A stretch of 64,000 nucleotides of DNA, taken from contig NC_088300.1 of the NCBI RefSeq assembly GCF_032854445.1, positions 20,625,608 through 20,689,607 on the forward strand, given 5' to 3'. Position 1 is the stretch's first letter; every line of letters begins with the position of its first letter. This DNA is from Liolophura sinensis. Taxonomy: Eukaryota; Mollusca; Polyplacophora; Chitonida; Chitonidae. The notes beneath the pieces are model-generated. The model saw only the letters and a list, made by a program, of their open reading frames with translations, was not told the origin of the DNA and ran no database searches. Below are positions 40,091 through 52,440 of this stretch, in pieces. Both the position numbers and the translations under genes were made by a program.

Positions 40091-40180
40091 GGGACCAGTT
40101 GTTTAAAAGTATATTAAAAGTGAGGCCAGGCTTAAATCAAGAACCAGTCTTGTTCTAATATAAAACTAATTGGACTTGAG
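40091..40180. repeat. GGGACCAGTTGTTTAAAAG repeat end, copy 1
   Basis: GGGACCAGTTGTTTAAAAGT followed by a taa-rich stretch and GGCTTAAATCAAGAACCAG resembles 43669-43740. These look like one end of a terminal-inverted-repeat element; the opposite end was not found. Confidence 0.45.
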
Positions 40181-41770
40181 ACAAGACTTGAGATAAATGG
40201 CCATGCAACCACTGTCGAAAGCCTCCTCCAACAAAGTTTCCAAGAACCTCATGGGTTGGGAAATGCGTGGCGGAATGTTGAATAACTGGGTGATGCGCAG
40301 ACATGCATAAAGCCTAAAACACCAGGATGTTTCCTTAAACACATCTGTTATAAGAAAGTGCCCTCGGCGGAAGTAGAGATGACCCAATGGGCTTAGGACG
40401 AACAAAGACGAAAGAATCTGGTCGTAGGCGGTACAGCAGGCCCTCTGTCTGAGCTCCAGGTCCTGTAAAGCCGCAAAAGAGGATGATATATCAAAGTGGT
40501 TTATATCCTTGCACTCAGGGGACGGGATGAATTCATTGGCTAGAGTTCAATATAAAACACACCCACGCAAATCCAGGTCATGCACACAAAATTAATGCAT
40601 TTCTTCGTTGTCAAGGTTGTTGGGGAAATTAGTTTACATAGACATCGATAATTTACTTTTACCTATAGCTATACGATAAGAACCCATCAGTTCGTTACGT
40701 ACACTTAACTACCAAGTCTCCCACTACTCGTCCCTATGGTAGTTACCTATTTGTAACGGTTCCAAGACTACGTTGGCGCTCCTTGCAGGCAGCCGATCAG
40801 ACATACGTAAGCTTGGTGTCCTGATATAGAATACATTACACCGAAAATGACGATTGTGCATATTGCACAATACATTTTTAACTATAATACTGAATTCGTG
40901 CACATCTGAAACTACATTCCTTAATCCGATATAACGATGTGTTATGATTGCAAGCCTTTATGGACTAACTGGGTGTCTATAGTCGAGTGTTCTGCTCTTT
41001 GCCAATGCCATTTCAAAACCAAAGTGTTAAGTATCTAGGTTAATGCTTTGATATTTTTTCCTATCTTTTCTTCACGAGTTGGTCAAGCAATTTGACAATT
41101 CAGGTGTATTTCAATCTTTACAGTTTTCGACGAGATGGAATTCAATTTAAATAAAAAGAAACAACCGGTGCCTGCTATCAGCATTGAGTTTAGACATCAA
41201 TAACTATATGTTCCCACAGGCAACATCATTGAACATGTATTATTGGCCTTTAACGACAGATTATTGGCATTTAACGACAGTTAATGAAGGCAGGGAGAGT
41301 CAGTTTACACAAGACTACATCACTGGTCACTGATCACCCAGCATACTCTTGCCAAAATGCCACAATATTATGCAGCTGTGAAAAATCACAAGGAAAAAGT
41401 TTAATGTTTGTCCCAGACTCATTCTTAGGAACAGCATAAGAGTGCTGTGCTACAATTAAATGTATATTTAGAGTAATACCATAACGAATGCTAAAACGAG
41501 GTGTAATCAGAACTGGGTCGTTAGCACCATATCCAAATGTAGGTGTAAGATGTAAGAGCTATGGTGTAAGTTGAAATACTCTCTCTCCTGCCAAGACAAA
41601 CATTCTAGTGGGTCACTTTTACATCCTCTATGGTGAATGACTGTTGAAGTGTTTAGTGTTCCTAACATTAACCTTTCACATCTGACTCATATCTGACTAT
41701 CTGCATGTACAAATTCATTGTTATGGTTTTGAAATTATCATCATCACTCTGTAAGTGGACACAACTAAAC
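40181..41770. other. no gene seen
   Basis: AT-rich unique sequence with short frames only. The stretch 39821-40090 is likewise featureless except for CATGTCTC repeated at 40015-40035. Confidence 0.5.
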
Positions 41771-42072
41771 GAAAATTTTAAATATTTATTTATTTATTTA
41801 TTTATTTATTTGATTGGTGTTTTACGCCGTACTCAAGAATATTTCACTTATACGACGGCGGCCAGCATTATGGTGGGAGGAAACCGGGCATTGCCCGGGG
41901 GAAATCCACGACCATCCACAAGTTGCTGGAAGACCTTCCCACGTACGGCCGGAGAGGAAGCCAGCATGAGCTGGACTTGAACTCACAGCGACCGTATTGG
42001 TGAGAGACTCCTGGGCTACGCTGCGCTAGCGCGCTAACCAACTGAGCCACGGAGGCCCCGGAAAATTTTAAA
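41771..42072 (-). mobile_element. full-length tRNA-derived SINE with 12-bp target-site duplication
   Basis: The element body is 41783-42060, on the minus strand. Flanking GAAAATTTTAAA at 41771-41782 and 42061-42072 is an exact 12-base target-site duplication. Read 5' to 3' on its own strand it starts GGGGCCTCCGTGGC. It has an A box in TGGCTCAGTTGGTTAG and a B box in GAGTTCAAGTCC, then a body with CTCATGCTGGCTTCC and CCCGGTTTCCTCCCACCATA, then GTCGTATAAGTGAAATATTC, and ends in (AAAT)n. This is the reference copy for the family in the window and the youngest-looking. Minus-strand ORF 41868-42092 is read through it and is not a gene. Confidence 0.96.
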
Positions 42073-42393
42073 ACATGTGGTACTGCAAGCATTTGGTTGT
42101 TTTCCTGTGTGGTAATATGAAGATGGCACTGCCGTACAGTCTGAATCTGTGACAGAATAAAATGCTTATATATGGATACAAATAGGATTTTATCCTAATG
42201 AACAACGTCCCTTTATGTACATATATCCCCCTAATGAAAGTCCGCCTAATTTATCGATCGAAATGAAATTTGTTCATTGCATTATGAAATATCATCTTTA
42301 CTTATATCCAATGACTATTGGACACATCACTACACTTTGTCGTAAGAAGACAAGCAGATCATACTACCAAACTAAACTAACTAAACGCGAAAT

Positions 42394-42486
42394 TTATTTT
42401 ATTTTTTGATGGGTGTTTTGCGACGTACTCAAGAATATTTCACTTATACAACGGCCGCCAGCATTATGGTGGAAGGAAACCGGGAA
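42394..42486 (-). mobile_element. SINE 3' fragment, minus strand
   Basis: TTATTTTATTTTTTGATGGG, TGTTTTGCGACGTACTCAAG, TATACAACGGCCGCCAGCAT and GGAAGGAAACCGGGA. Truncated on the head side; 320 bases from the full-length copy and in the same orientation. Confidence 0.92.
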
Positions 42487-45231
42487 GAAGAAATAGTTGT
42501 CATACGTATAGCATTAACAAGATTAGATGTTGTGCATTTTGTTAGTGTTCATTTTCTAAAACACAAATTTGGTGTCTTGGTGTTCAATAAGGCGAAGAAT
42601 CATCATTTCCATTCCCAACTTCCAACAAACCGAATGTTAAGCAGATGTATACATTTCTCAAACTGTTCTAATTTTTTTATGAAGCTCTCCTGGGTTTTTT
42701 TCATTTTTTGTACATCGGTTACATAGATATTCTATTGTTGAATGATGTGTTTTATAGTTTAATAGATGTGTAGCACTTATGACATGAAAAGATGTGAAAT
42801 ATAGCTGGAAAAATGGCGCTAATATAGCTTTCGATTTTGCTTCCGAATTTTCTTAAGAAGCCTGTATACTTGGATTGGATTATAATTCTGGGCAGCTATT
42901 AAAAAGACAATCAAACCAATTAGTCTCATAAAAATAATAGCACCTAACTGAGCTTGAAAAGCTTACAATTTGGTGTGCAATAATTCTCTAGTAAAATAAG
43001 ACATGGTGTCGTCGCTTCGTTCTGTTGGTCTAAAACTTTGCTTTCAGGACGTTTTGTCCGCAATGCACTTGAGATCATTTAACAAGATTTTGCCTTTTCC
43101 AAGAAAACAATTCCACATATATTATTTACATTTCCAGTTGGGCCGAGTTTAATCTACATAGACCCTTATAATTCGACTTGAAGACATTTGGTCTCCGGAT
43201 GCCAGTAAGGCTCCACAAAGCTATCAGGTCGCAAAGTAAATAAATGTAAATTATGCAAACTGAAAATCCAGATGATGTTGATGTTTGCTATAATAACCTA
43301 ACATGGCTTTTGTTAGCGAGTCATGAAAATCCGACTTCTGTATTTTCCCATTAGACTGTGATATATGATATCGTATCGTACTAGAGGTTAATGGGTTGAA
43401 TATCTCTACTTAGGCCTATAGGTACATGTGCAGTAAAACCAGATGGCAAACCATACTGACGTTAAACGGCCTACACTAACGGCTAGTCCTCAAATCAACG
43501 TGCTTCTTATACTTATTCAGTATTAATAAAATTGCTTTTCAATGCAAGAGATATTAAGAAGTGAACGGTTATCGTGTTTGTTAACTATGTCACAAATCCC
43601 ATTTATACGTCTCATACCGCAGCCATTTCTCATAGGACAAGCAATATTTCACGTCATTCAGTAGAGCAGGGCCCAGTTGTTCAAAACTGGTTTAAGACTT
43701 ACTAACAGAAGTTTAAGCCAAGTCTTCAATTTTGTAGTCTTTCCCTAAAAAATTGTGTAACATTAAATTAAATATGAACTAAAACTGCTGGCATTGTACT
43801 TTGACTTTGGAGAACTGCACTGGCTGTTAATATGCTAAATTTATTATTAAAAGATTACTTCCTACCAGCATTGTTAAGTTAATGTTGAGTTTTCGGTGTT
43901 AATGAACATTTCTTGTTCTTGCTCGTCATCTAGCTATCTGGGAATTGTGTATGGGTCAACTTCATATTAGAGGATAGATTTCATTACTGGATGGGGAGTC
44001 GTCTTGTGGTGAATTTTGAATGCGGTGGAAATGGGGTGAATTACGATGTAAATAAGATTGGGGATTTTTTTATTAGGAAGTCAAAAAATGTTCCTCAAGC
44101 AAAAACTTAAAATGAAATTAAAAGTATGGACTTTATTGAAAGTTTCTTGCAATCCTCTCTGGTTTACGGATGATTGAGAAAGGAAAAAGTTGTTCACTGA
44201 ATAACCAGTTTTTTTTATTTTAGCGTGTATCTAAATTCGCATTTGTCTTCGCAAATAGACGAAAATTACAGGGTATTTATAAAAACAGTAAAGAAATAAG
44301 AATAAATCCAATTCAGTTTTCAATAGTCCCATCCACATACAATTAGCGTTCGTCAATAATGGATAAAAGGTGTTTTTATTGGCCTTTAAACATTGTCCAC
44401 AGTCGTTTTTTTTTTCTTTTCTTTTAATCGCTAACCTAGAAGACCACTGAAACGCTTTTTTCCATTATGTGATTTCTTCGAAGCCAAAACAACACGCTGG
44501 AAATTGACCGCGTTTCTGTATTGATTCGAGATGCTTGCGCTTTAGACTAAGTGTACTTGTTTTATTAATTTACTCTGTCATGGATAAAGTCCAATGTTCT
44601 TTGAACAGCCCATCTCCTACGATGGCCTCAGCTGTTCCAACACTCAGTGAACGGGTCACACAGAGGACGATACTCTATGGCGAAGTTTAGATATTGGTGC
44701 AATCAGAGGTGGACAGGAGTCCGCCAGGTAAAGCTGTAACATGACACGTCCCAGCTGGGACGTCCAGCCAAGCAATTGTCCTTCTGTTGACTGGATCCTG
44801 AGACCAGAGGCGCCAAACACGTGTCCTCACATCACGCGAATATTTGCCTCAATCTAAATCCGAAAGATGTTGAGATTAATCTGTTGGATGTTATTAAGAC
44901 ATTTCGTTATCTAATTGTGCTTTCTAGAAGCGAAGTTTAAGAGAAAGATTAATTAAACTACACCATGTGTTTGTATTTCATGTATATAATGTGTTAACGG
45001 TTGCATATCACAAGAACAGGTTATCGGGTAGGTTTATGGGCGGAGCAAATCAGACAAAAGCTCGAACAATCCATCATACCAGTTGGAACACATGATCATT
45101 GTCCGCCATCTGGGCCAGTCACTCGGGGATTCGGAACAAACTTACCGATTAACAACCACGCAAAATCGCCGTTCTATATTTACTCAATGAAACGTAGCAA
45201 AAAATGTGCGAAAAAAACAGCACTTGACTGA
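42487..45231. other. no gene seen; repeat end at 43669 and palindrome at 44746
   Basis: GGGCCCAGTTGTTCAAAACT at 43669-43688 is a second copy of the 40091 repeat end. ACGTCCCAGCTGGGACGT at 44746-44763 is an 18-base perfect palindrome. Open frames here are short and unsupported. Confidence 0.5.
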
Positions 45232-48200
45232 TATCCATGTCTTACCTGTACCAGTCAGACTGGCATTCATATCTTACCTGTAGCAATCAGACTGACATTC
45301 ATGTCTTACCTGTAGCAGTCAGGCTGACAGACATGTCTTACCTGCAGCACAGTCAGACTGGCATTCATATCTTACATGTAGCAATCAGCCTGACATCCAC
45401 GTCCTGCCTCCAGCCATCAGACTGACACACATGTCTCACCTGTACCACTCAGACTGATATCCATGTCTTACCTGCAGCACTAAGACTGACTTCCATGTCT
45501 TACCTGTAGCAATCAGACTGACACACAAATCTTACCTGTAGCAATCAGACTGACATCCACGTCTTACCTGCAGCAATCAGACTGACATCCATGTCTTACC
45601 TGTAGCTATCTTGACTGACACACATGTTTTACCTGCAGCACTCAGACTGACATCCATGTCTTACCTGCAGCACTCAGTCTGACATCCATATCTTACCTGT
45701 AGCAATCAGACTGACATCCATGTCTTACCTGTAGCAATCAGTCTGACATCCATATCTTACCTGTAGCAATCAGACTGACATCTATGTCTTACCTGTAGCA
45801 CTCAGTCTGACATCCACGTCCTGCCTCCAGCAATCAGACTGACACAAATGTCTTTCCTGTACAAAAAAAGATTGGCATTCATGTCTTACCTGTACCAATC
45901 AGACTTGCATTCATGTCTTACCTGTAACAATCAGACTTGCATTCATATCTTACGTGTACCAATCAGCCTGACATCCACGTCTTACCTGTAGCAATCAGAC
46001 CGACACACATATCTTATCTGTACCAATCAGGCTGGCATTCATATCTTACCTGTAGCAATCAGACTGACATTCATATCTTACGTGTACCAATCAGCCTGAC
46101 ATCCACGTCTTACCTGTAGCAATCAGACCGACACACATATCTTATCTGTAGCACTCAGACTGACATCCATATCTTACCTGCAGCACTCAGTCTGACATCC
46201 ATATCTTACCTGTAGCAATCAGACTGACATCCATGTCTTACCTGTAGCAATCAGACTGACATCCATGGCTTACCTGCAGCACTCAGTCTGACATCCACGT
46301 CCTGCCTCCAGCAATCAGACTGACACAAATGTCTTTCCTGTACAAAAAAAGATTGGCATTCATGTCTTACCTGTACCAATCAGACTTGCATTCATGTCTT
46401 ACCTGTATAACATTCAGACTTGCATTCATATCTTACGTGTACCAATCAGCCTGACATCCGCGTCTTACCTGTAGCAATCAGACCGACACACATATCTTAT
46501 CTGTACCAATCAGGCTGGCATTCATATCTTACCTGTAGCAATCAGACTGACATTCATATCTTACCTGTACCAATCAGACTGGCGTTCATATCTTAACTGT
46601 ACTAACCAGACTAGCATTCATATCTTACCTGTACCAATAAGACTGGCATTCATATCTTACCTGTACCAATAAGACTGGCATTCATATCTTACCTGTAACA
46701 ATCTGACTGGCATTCATATCTTACCTGTAACAATCTGACTGACATTCATATCTTACCTGTAGCAATCAGGCTGACATCCATGTCCTGTCTCCAGCAGTCA
46801 GACTGACACACATGTCTCACCTGTACCACTCAGGCTCACATCCATGTCTTACCTGCAGCATTAAGACTGACATCCATGTCTTACCTGTAGCATGCAGACT
46901 GACACACAAATCTTACCTGTAGCAATCAGACTGACATCCATGTCTTACTTGTAGAAGTCAGGCTGATATCCACGTTTTACCTGCGGCAATCAAACTGACT
47001 TCCATGTCTTACCTGTAGCTATCTTGACTGACACACGTCTTACCTGCAGCACTCAGACTGACATCCATATCTTACCTGGCAGCACTCAAAGTAACATCCA
47101 TATCTTACCTGTAGCAATCAGACTGATATCCATGTCCTGCCTCCAGCAATCAGACTAACATCCATGTCTTTCCTTTACAAAAAACGATTGGCATTCATGT
47201 CTTAACTGTACCAGTCAGACTGGCATTCATGTCTTACATGTAACAATCAGACTGGCATTGATATCTTACGTGTAGCAATCAGCCTGATATCCACGTCTTA
47301 CCTGTAGCAATCAGGCTGACATCCATGTCCTGTCTCCAGCAGTCAGACTGACACACATGTCTCACCTGTACCACTCAGACTCACATCCATGTCTTACCTG
47401 CAGCATTAAGACTGACATCCATGTCTTACCTGTAGCATGCAGACTGACACACAAATCTTACCTGTAGCAATCAGACTGACATCCATGTCTTACTTGTAGA
47501 AGTCAGGCTGATATCCACGTTTTACCTGCGGCAATCAAACTGACTTCCATGTCTTACCTGTAGCTATCTTGACTGACACACGTCTTACCTGCAGCACTCA
47601 GACTGACATCCATATCTTACCTGGCAGCACTCAAAGTAACATCCATATCTTACCTGTAGCAATCAGACTGATATCCATGTCCTGCCTCCAGCAATCAGAC
47701 TAACATCCATGTCTTTCCTTTACAAAAAACGATTGGCATTCATGTCTTAACTGTACCAGTCAGACTGGCATTCATGTCTTACATGTAACAATCAGACTGG
47801 CATTGATATCTTACGTGTAGCAATCAGCCTGATATCCACGTCTTACCTGTAGCAATCAGACTGACATCTATGTCTTACCTGCAGCACGCAGACTGACGTC
47901 CAAGTCCTAGGTGTAGCAAACAGATTGGCATTCATATCTTACCTGTACCAGTTAGACTGGCGTTCATATCTTACCTGTACTAATCAGACTAGCATTCATA
48001 TCTTACCTGTACTAATCAGACTAGCATTCATATCTTACCTGTACTAATCAGACTAGCATTCATACCAATCAGGCTGGCATTTATATCTTACCTCTAACAA
48101 TCAGACTGGCATTCATATCTTACCTCTAACAATCAGACTGGCACACATGCCTTACCTCTAACAATCAGACTGGCACACATGCCTTACTTCTAACAATCAG

Positions 48201-48555
48201 ACTGGCACACATGCCTTACTTCTAACAATCAGACCTCTAACAATTCATATCTTACCTGTACCAATCAGTCTGACATCCATGTCTTACCTGCAGCAATCAG
48301 ACTGACATCCATGTCTTACCTGCAGCACGCAGACTGACATCCATGTCTTAACTGCAGCAATCAGACTGGCATTTATATCTTACCTGCAACAACCAGACTG
48401 ACACACATGTCTTACCTGCAGCAATCAGACTGACATCCATGTCTTACCTGCAGCAATCAGACTGACATCCATGTCTTATTTGTAGCAATCAGACTGGCAT
48501 TCATATCTTACCTGTAACAACCAGATTTACACACATGTCTTGACTCCAGCAATCA
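45232..48555. repeat. 32-bp satellite array of about 100 units with higher-order repeats
   Basis: The basic unit is CATCCATGTCTTACCTGTAG followed by CAATCAGACTGA (32 bases), with common variants CATTCATATC, GTACC, CTGCAGCA and CTGGCATT. Units at 45951 and 46079 are 128 bases apart in a matching block, that is four units. A larger block recurs at about 481 bases (45821 and 46302, both containing TTTCCTGTACAAAAAAAG). A near-identical block of 545 bases is repeated (about 46760-47304 and 47305-47849). ORFs across it are translated repeat. Confidence 0.95.
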
Positions 48556-48964
48556 GAATCCACTGACGTATGGTATTCATTCCGGTGACATTGTTTATTT
48601 GGTCATAACCCGGCATTCATATCTTACCTGTAACAATCAGACTGACTACCATATCTTAACATCAGGCATGCACGCCATACCTGTTGACTGTTTAGGCATA
48701 ACTCGGGCTGCTGTCTACAACCGGGATATTGAATCCACTGACGTTTGGTATTCATTCCGGTGACATTGTTTATTTGGTCATAACCCGGCATTCATATCTT
48801 ACCTGTAACAATCAGACTGACTACCATATCTTAACATCAGGCATGCACGCCATACCTGTTGACTGTATAGGCCTAACTCGGGCTGCTGTCTACAACCGGG
48901 CTATTGAATCCACTGACGAATGGTATTCATTCCGGTGACATTGTTTATTTGGCCATAACCCGGG
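48556..48964. repeat. 175-bp tandem repeat, two full units and a third partial
   Basis: GAATCCACTGACG begins units at 48556, 48731 and 48906, exactly 175 bases apart. Each unit contains one 32-bp-type module (CATTCATATCTTACCTGTAA, CAATCAGACTGAC) plus ACTCGGGCTGCTGTCTACAA and CATTGTTTATTTGG. The third unit stops near 48964. Full units differ at only a few positions. Confidence 0.95.
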
Positions 48965-49232
48965 GCTAGAGGCTATCAATTCATCGTGTTGAATTAGATC
49001 TCCACGCTGGAGATTTGAATACTGATTTCACTCAGTCGTCCAGATAATACCTTCCTGTATCATTGAAAACTGTGACCGCTGCTGTTTGTATGATTCCGTC
49101 CTATTTTGTACTTTATATACTTTCTCAGTTCTTTGGTAATTTGTGTTAAACGTCGTTTTGGGCATTGGCCTTTTGATTATTGACCCGGAGCGTCCTTTTT
49201 GGTTGACGTCTGGTATACGAATATTCGACGCA

Positions 49233-49387
49233 CAGATTACCTTTAACAATCAGACTGGCTTACAGGTCTTCTCTGTAGCAATCAGACTGACATACTTGTA
49301 GCAGTCATACATGCATGCATGTCTTAAGTATAGCAATCAGACTGACATTCATATCTCAAGTTTTCGCAATCAGACTGACATGCCTTA
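49233..49387. repeat. outlying 32-bp satellite units
   Basis: Four or five degenerate copies (CAATCAGACTGGCTTACAGG, GTAGCAATCAGACTGACATA, AGCAATCAGACTGACATTCA) separated from the main array by about 270 bases of non-repeat DNA. They indicate the array was once longer or was invaded. Confidence 0.9.
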
Positions 49388-50380
49388 AATATGACAAACA
49401 AAAACCAAGAAGTCAAATTTCCAACTAATAAAGTTTTAGTGACATCCCGCTCGCAGATTTAACAAATCCATTCCTGTTTCGTGATTGCAAGTTAGCGATA
49501 CGCCTCTGACAATGTGTTCTCTACGGTTTTATTGCGTTGTTAATCTCATAACAGAAAACCAATGTCGACAGAAATTGCTTCTGGCAGAACAACGTATAAA
49601 ACTGGTGTTATCAGTTCAACAAAAATCAACCTTTACTTCAAACACCCTAAATTAGAGATAACATTTAGGTAATTTTATGCATTCCACCTACATATTTGAC
49701 ATACTTAACATGAAATATTATTTGATTAAATAACATACTTAACAGTGCGTGGCTCGTGAAACGTGGCCTATAGCCCTTGTTCCATTTACAATATACATTT
49801 ACATCTGATATACTCAGAGAATACTCCTTACTGATTCATTATCTATAATCTCTACAAATGAATCCGTTCCGTTATAATGTACCCTGCAGGTATATATCTG
49901 CCTCCGATTTTGTGGGGAAAACACACATGTATTTATTTCCATTTGTATACCTGATATTTCTAACCTCTCTTGATCGAATGTTTATTGACATAAGAATCCT
50001 GTGTCCATAGAGTAATGAAGGTGGTGACGCTCATTCTCTAGGTATACACGTAAGCGCATCTCGCCGAGAGCGTTTCGAAATCCCCTGGAATTTATCGTTA
50101 AGCGTGGTGTGGGCTTAATATCAGTGTTGTGCTATGATTCGAAGATACGGTGTAGCATTGTATCAGTCTGTTACTTTCAAAGAAAAATAAATTATTTACT
50201 ATTTTCACTGTCCAAAAAAAACAATGTCATCTGTGAAGGTGCGGTCAAGACAAATGTACCTTAACCAATGAGGTCGCGTGTTCGAATCGGGTTCCCGCAC
50301 TTCTAGGCTGCTTTTGTGATAAATGACAACGTGCGGAGGTTTCCTCTTGCTTGGTGTCTTCCATCCACAAACCAGACAGA
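49388..50380. other. no gene seen; isolated B-box-like site
   Basis: GTCGCGTGTTCGAATCGG at about 50271-50289 looks like a tRNA/SINE B box, and TGCGGAGGTTTCC follows at 50333. This may be a decayed SINE head lying just before the next copy. Confidence 0.5.
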
Positions 50381-50602
50381 GGGCTTCCGTGGTCGATTTG
50401 CATGCGTGTTAGAGTAGAACAATAGCACAGAAGCCTCTCATCATTGTGGTCGTTACGTTGGAAGGCATCTCAGAAAAATGGGGATGGTTATGTGTCTGTC
50501 CCGCGATCTCTACTCGGCTACATCCCGCCATAATGCTGTCGTCATATAAATGAAATATTCTTAAAGTGCTGCGTAAAACACCAATCCAATAAATAAATAA
50601 AT
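50381..50602 (+). mobile_element. SINE, full span but diverged
   Basis: GGGCTTCCGTGGTCGATTTG, GCATGCGTGTTAGAGTAG and GAAGCCTCTCATCATTGTGG correspond to the head and B-box region. The end is CCGCCATAATGCTGTCGTCA, TATAAATGAAATATTCTTAA, then AAATAAATAAAT. Part of the middle is missing or changed. Confidence 0.85.
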
Positions 50603-51043
50603 CAAAGCCGACAATCCCCAAGTGTGATCCACGTGATGACGAATCGGGCATTAAACATACTCCAGGTCTACTCTGCATTTTGCCAGTGTTTGGGACCGGG
50701 CTCTCCATAGTTGACTATATATACCAATTATTTGGCAGCATTGTTGGGGATGCTATAGTTAAATATTTAAACGGTACTTTCAAATATGTCAGCATAACGT
50801 CAGGATTCATTTTGAGCCTTAAAGAGAACTGTTTCTTTTGTGGATGTACATGGAATGTATCTTTTAACAAAGAACTGTGAGAACTGTGTAAGCTGATCTA
50901 GTACTAAATCTACCCCAGAAATGAACGGGAATGAATATTGCAGTAGTCCAGCTCCGCGTCACAGCCTGTCCATTGTGTTGTGTCAGTGGAATTACAGGAT
51001 TTTCTGCCTGTGTGGCATAGCAACGTTAGATGCTTCATATGTG

Positions 51044-51317
51044 TAAAACTAAAGTGTTACATTTAAGACTGTAAAATGTTTAAATACATATATAAAGTGT
51101 TAGTGTTTTAACATTCGCCAAGGTGTTCACATTCCAACTCCATTAAAGTTTGGTTAATCAAGATCTTAAACTAACACTTTAACAGCTGGAACAGGAGCAC
51201 CTTTGAAGAGTGTTGAAACATTAAGACCTAATTAAAACTGAACAGAGACATATAACTCTTATAAGTGCAATCATTCCACATGATCTGTACAGCGTTAAAG
51301 GTAACACTTTAGTTTTA
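51044..51317. mobile_element. 274-bp MITE with 23-bp terminal inverted repeats
   Basis: Ends at 51044-51066 and 51295-51317 are reverse complements over 23 bases with one mismatch; core AAACTAAAGTGTTAC. Both ends begin or finish with TA, as expected for a Tc1/mariner-type TA target. Inner halves are also inversely related (GTGTTTTAACATTCGCCAAG against the complement of the CCTTTGAAGAGTGTTGAAAC side), so the element folds on itself. It has no coding capacity. Confidence 0.85.
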
Positions 51318-51660
51318 AGAAAGTAAATATTGAGGAGAACTGAAATAACTTTACCTTGCTTTTAGAATGTGCTGCTAGCAAAGAAATTCGCTTAGACACT
51401 TTTACAAATTGATGGGGTAAGACGATGTACATATTCATATGTTCATGTGAATGTATTTGTAACTAAAGTGTTGTTTAATATGAATTATTGCAATTTAAAT
51501 TGTTTTGAGCAGAACCAGCTGGTGCTGCTATATTTTCATTTCACCTCACTGATTTATTTTATTGTTCAGTTCGTCCTGAGTTCACATCTGAGAGCTGTTT
51601 ATATTTCGTCTTACGGGAGCGTAACAGCCTTGTTTACCAGCTTTATGCTACAAGTTAACG

Positions 51661-51842
51661 TTACCATTCTCGAACAACAAGACCGCCTTGTCACCACGAG
51701 CGAGCTTCTTTTACCACGTTAAACAACACGTGAGTCTTGCTTACCATCTTAAATAATGAGCGAACATCGTTTATCATGCTAAACAATGAGTAAGTCTTGT
51801 TCATCAGGTTAAACAACGAGCTCGCCTTATTAACCACCCTGT
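51661..51842. repeat. 30-bp minisatellite
   Basis: Six partly degenerate units of 30 bases, typified by TTACCATCTTAAATAATGAG and TTATCATGCTAAACAATGAG, in register at 51711, 51741, 51771 and 51801; the second unit is 20 bases. Confidence 0.85.
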
Positions 51843-51896
51843 GCCATCTTAAATAAAATAAGTGACATCTATCGAGCCAAATCTATAGTATTATCT

Positions 51897-52120
51897 GGTC
51901 CCGGAATCACGAAGCGATCTTGGACTTAAGCAAAAATTTCAAATCACTTCGAAATAGTTATTTCTTATACATGTAACAAAGTCTAAATATTGCTTAACAA
52001 TGTAAATTCTGGTTATGTTATTGTAAAACAAATTTCAGCTAAAATAACGGAAACAAACGTAATGATTCAAATTTTGAATTTTTGGGGGTAAGTCTAAGAT
52101 CCCTTCGAAATCCCGGGGCC
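51897..52120. mobile_element. 224-bp MITE with about 32-bp imperfect terminal inverted repeats
   Basis: The left end is GGTCCCGGAATCACGAAGCG then ATCTTGGACTTA. The reverse complement of the right end is GGCCCCGGGATTTCGAAGGG then ATCTTAGACTTA. The weaker complementarity continues inward (AAAATTTCAAAT). No target-site duplication was recognised. The ends are of the same general type as the element at 14961. Confidence 0.82.
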
Positions 52121-52349
52121 TGATTTCCTTAGTATTTGAGATGCGCTCATCAAGTTTGAATGTCTTTTTTCTAACTTCTTCTTGCCCAAGTTACTGGTTT
52201 AAATGGCGAGTGAAATAGAGTTTTCTTCGTCTTGAAGGCGCGACTTTTGCAGGCCACTAATTGATCCCACACAACTTAGCCAGCGATCGCTTAACCACGA
52301 CATGGTTGTAAAATAAATGGCAATAATAGAGAAAACTGCAGCATGGACA

Positions 52350-52440
52350 GCAAAACTAGAGCAGCGGCGACAGAATGCTATTCAGCAAATTGTCATACGT
52401 ATCCTGTAAAATCAGGCTCTAGCACTTAACATGTGAAGAA
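52350..52440. repeat. dispersed repeat with AGAGCAGCG core, copy 3
   Basis: AAAACTAGAGCAGCGGCGAC at 52352-52371 matches the core at 15.34 kb and, less closely, 1.76 kb. Flanks differ, so only the core is reliably shared. Confidence 0.55.

Noticed and set aside
41868-42092. tRNA gene or protein gene at the SINE head
   Set aside because: A and B boxes belong to a SINE with a body, tail and target-site duplication; no mature tRNA cloverleaf is expected, and the ORF reads through the SINE.
45232-48555. CRISPR array
   Set aside because: Units are contiguous variants of one sequence with no spacers, and the DNA is eukaryotic.
45237-48938. satellite ORFs as repeat proteins
   Set aside because: Frames are short and broken, and follow the 32-bp unit, which is not a multiple of three.
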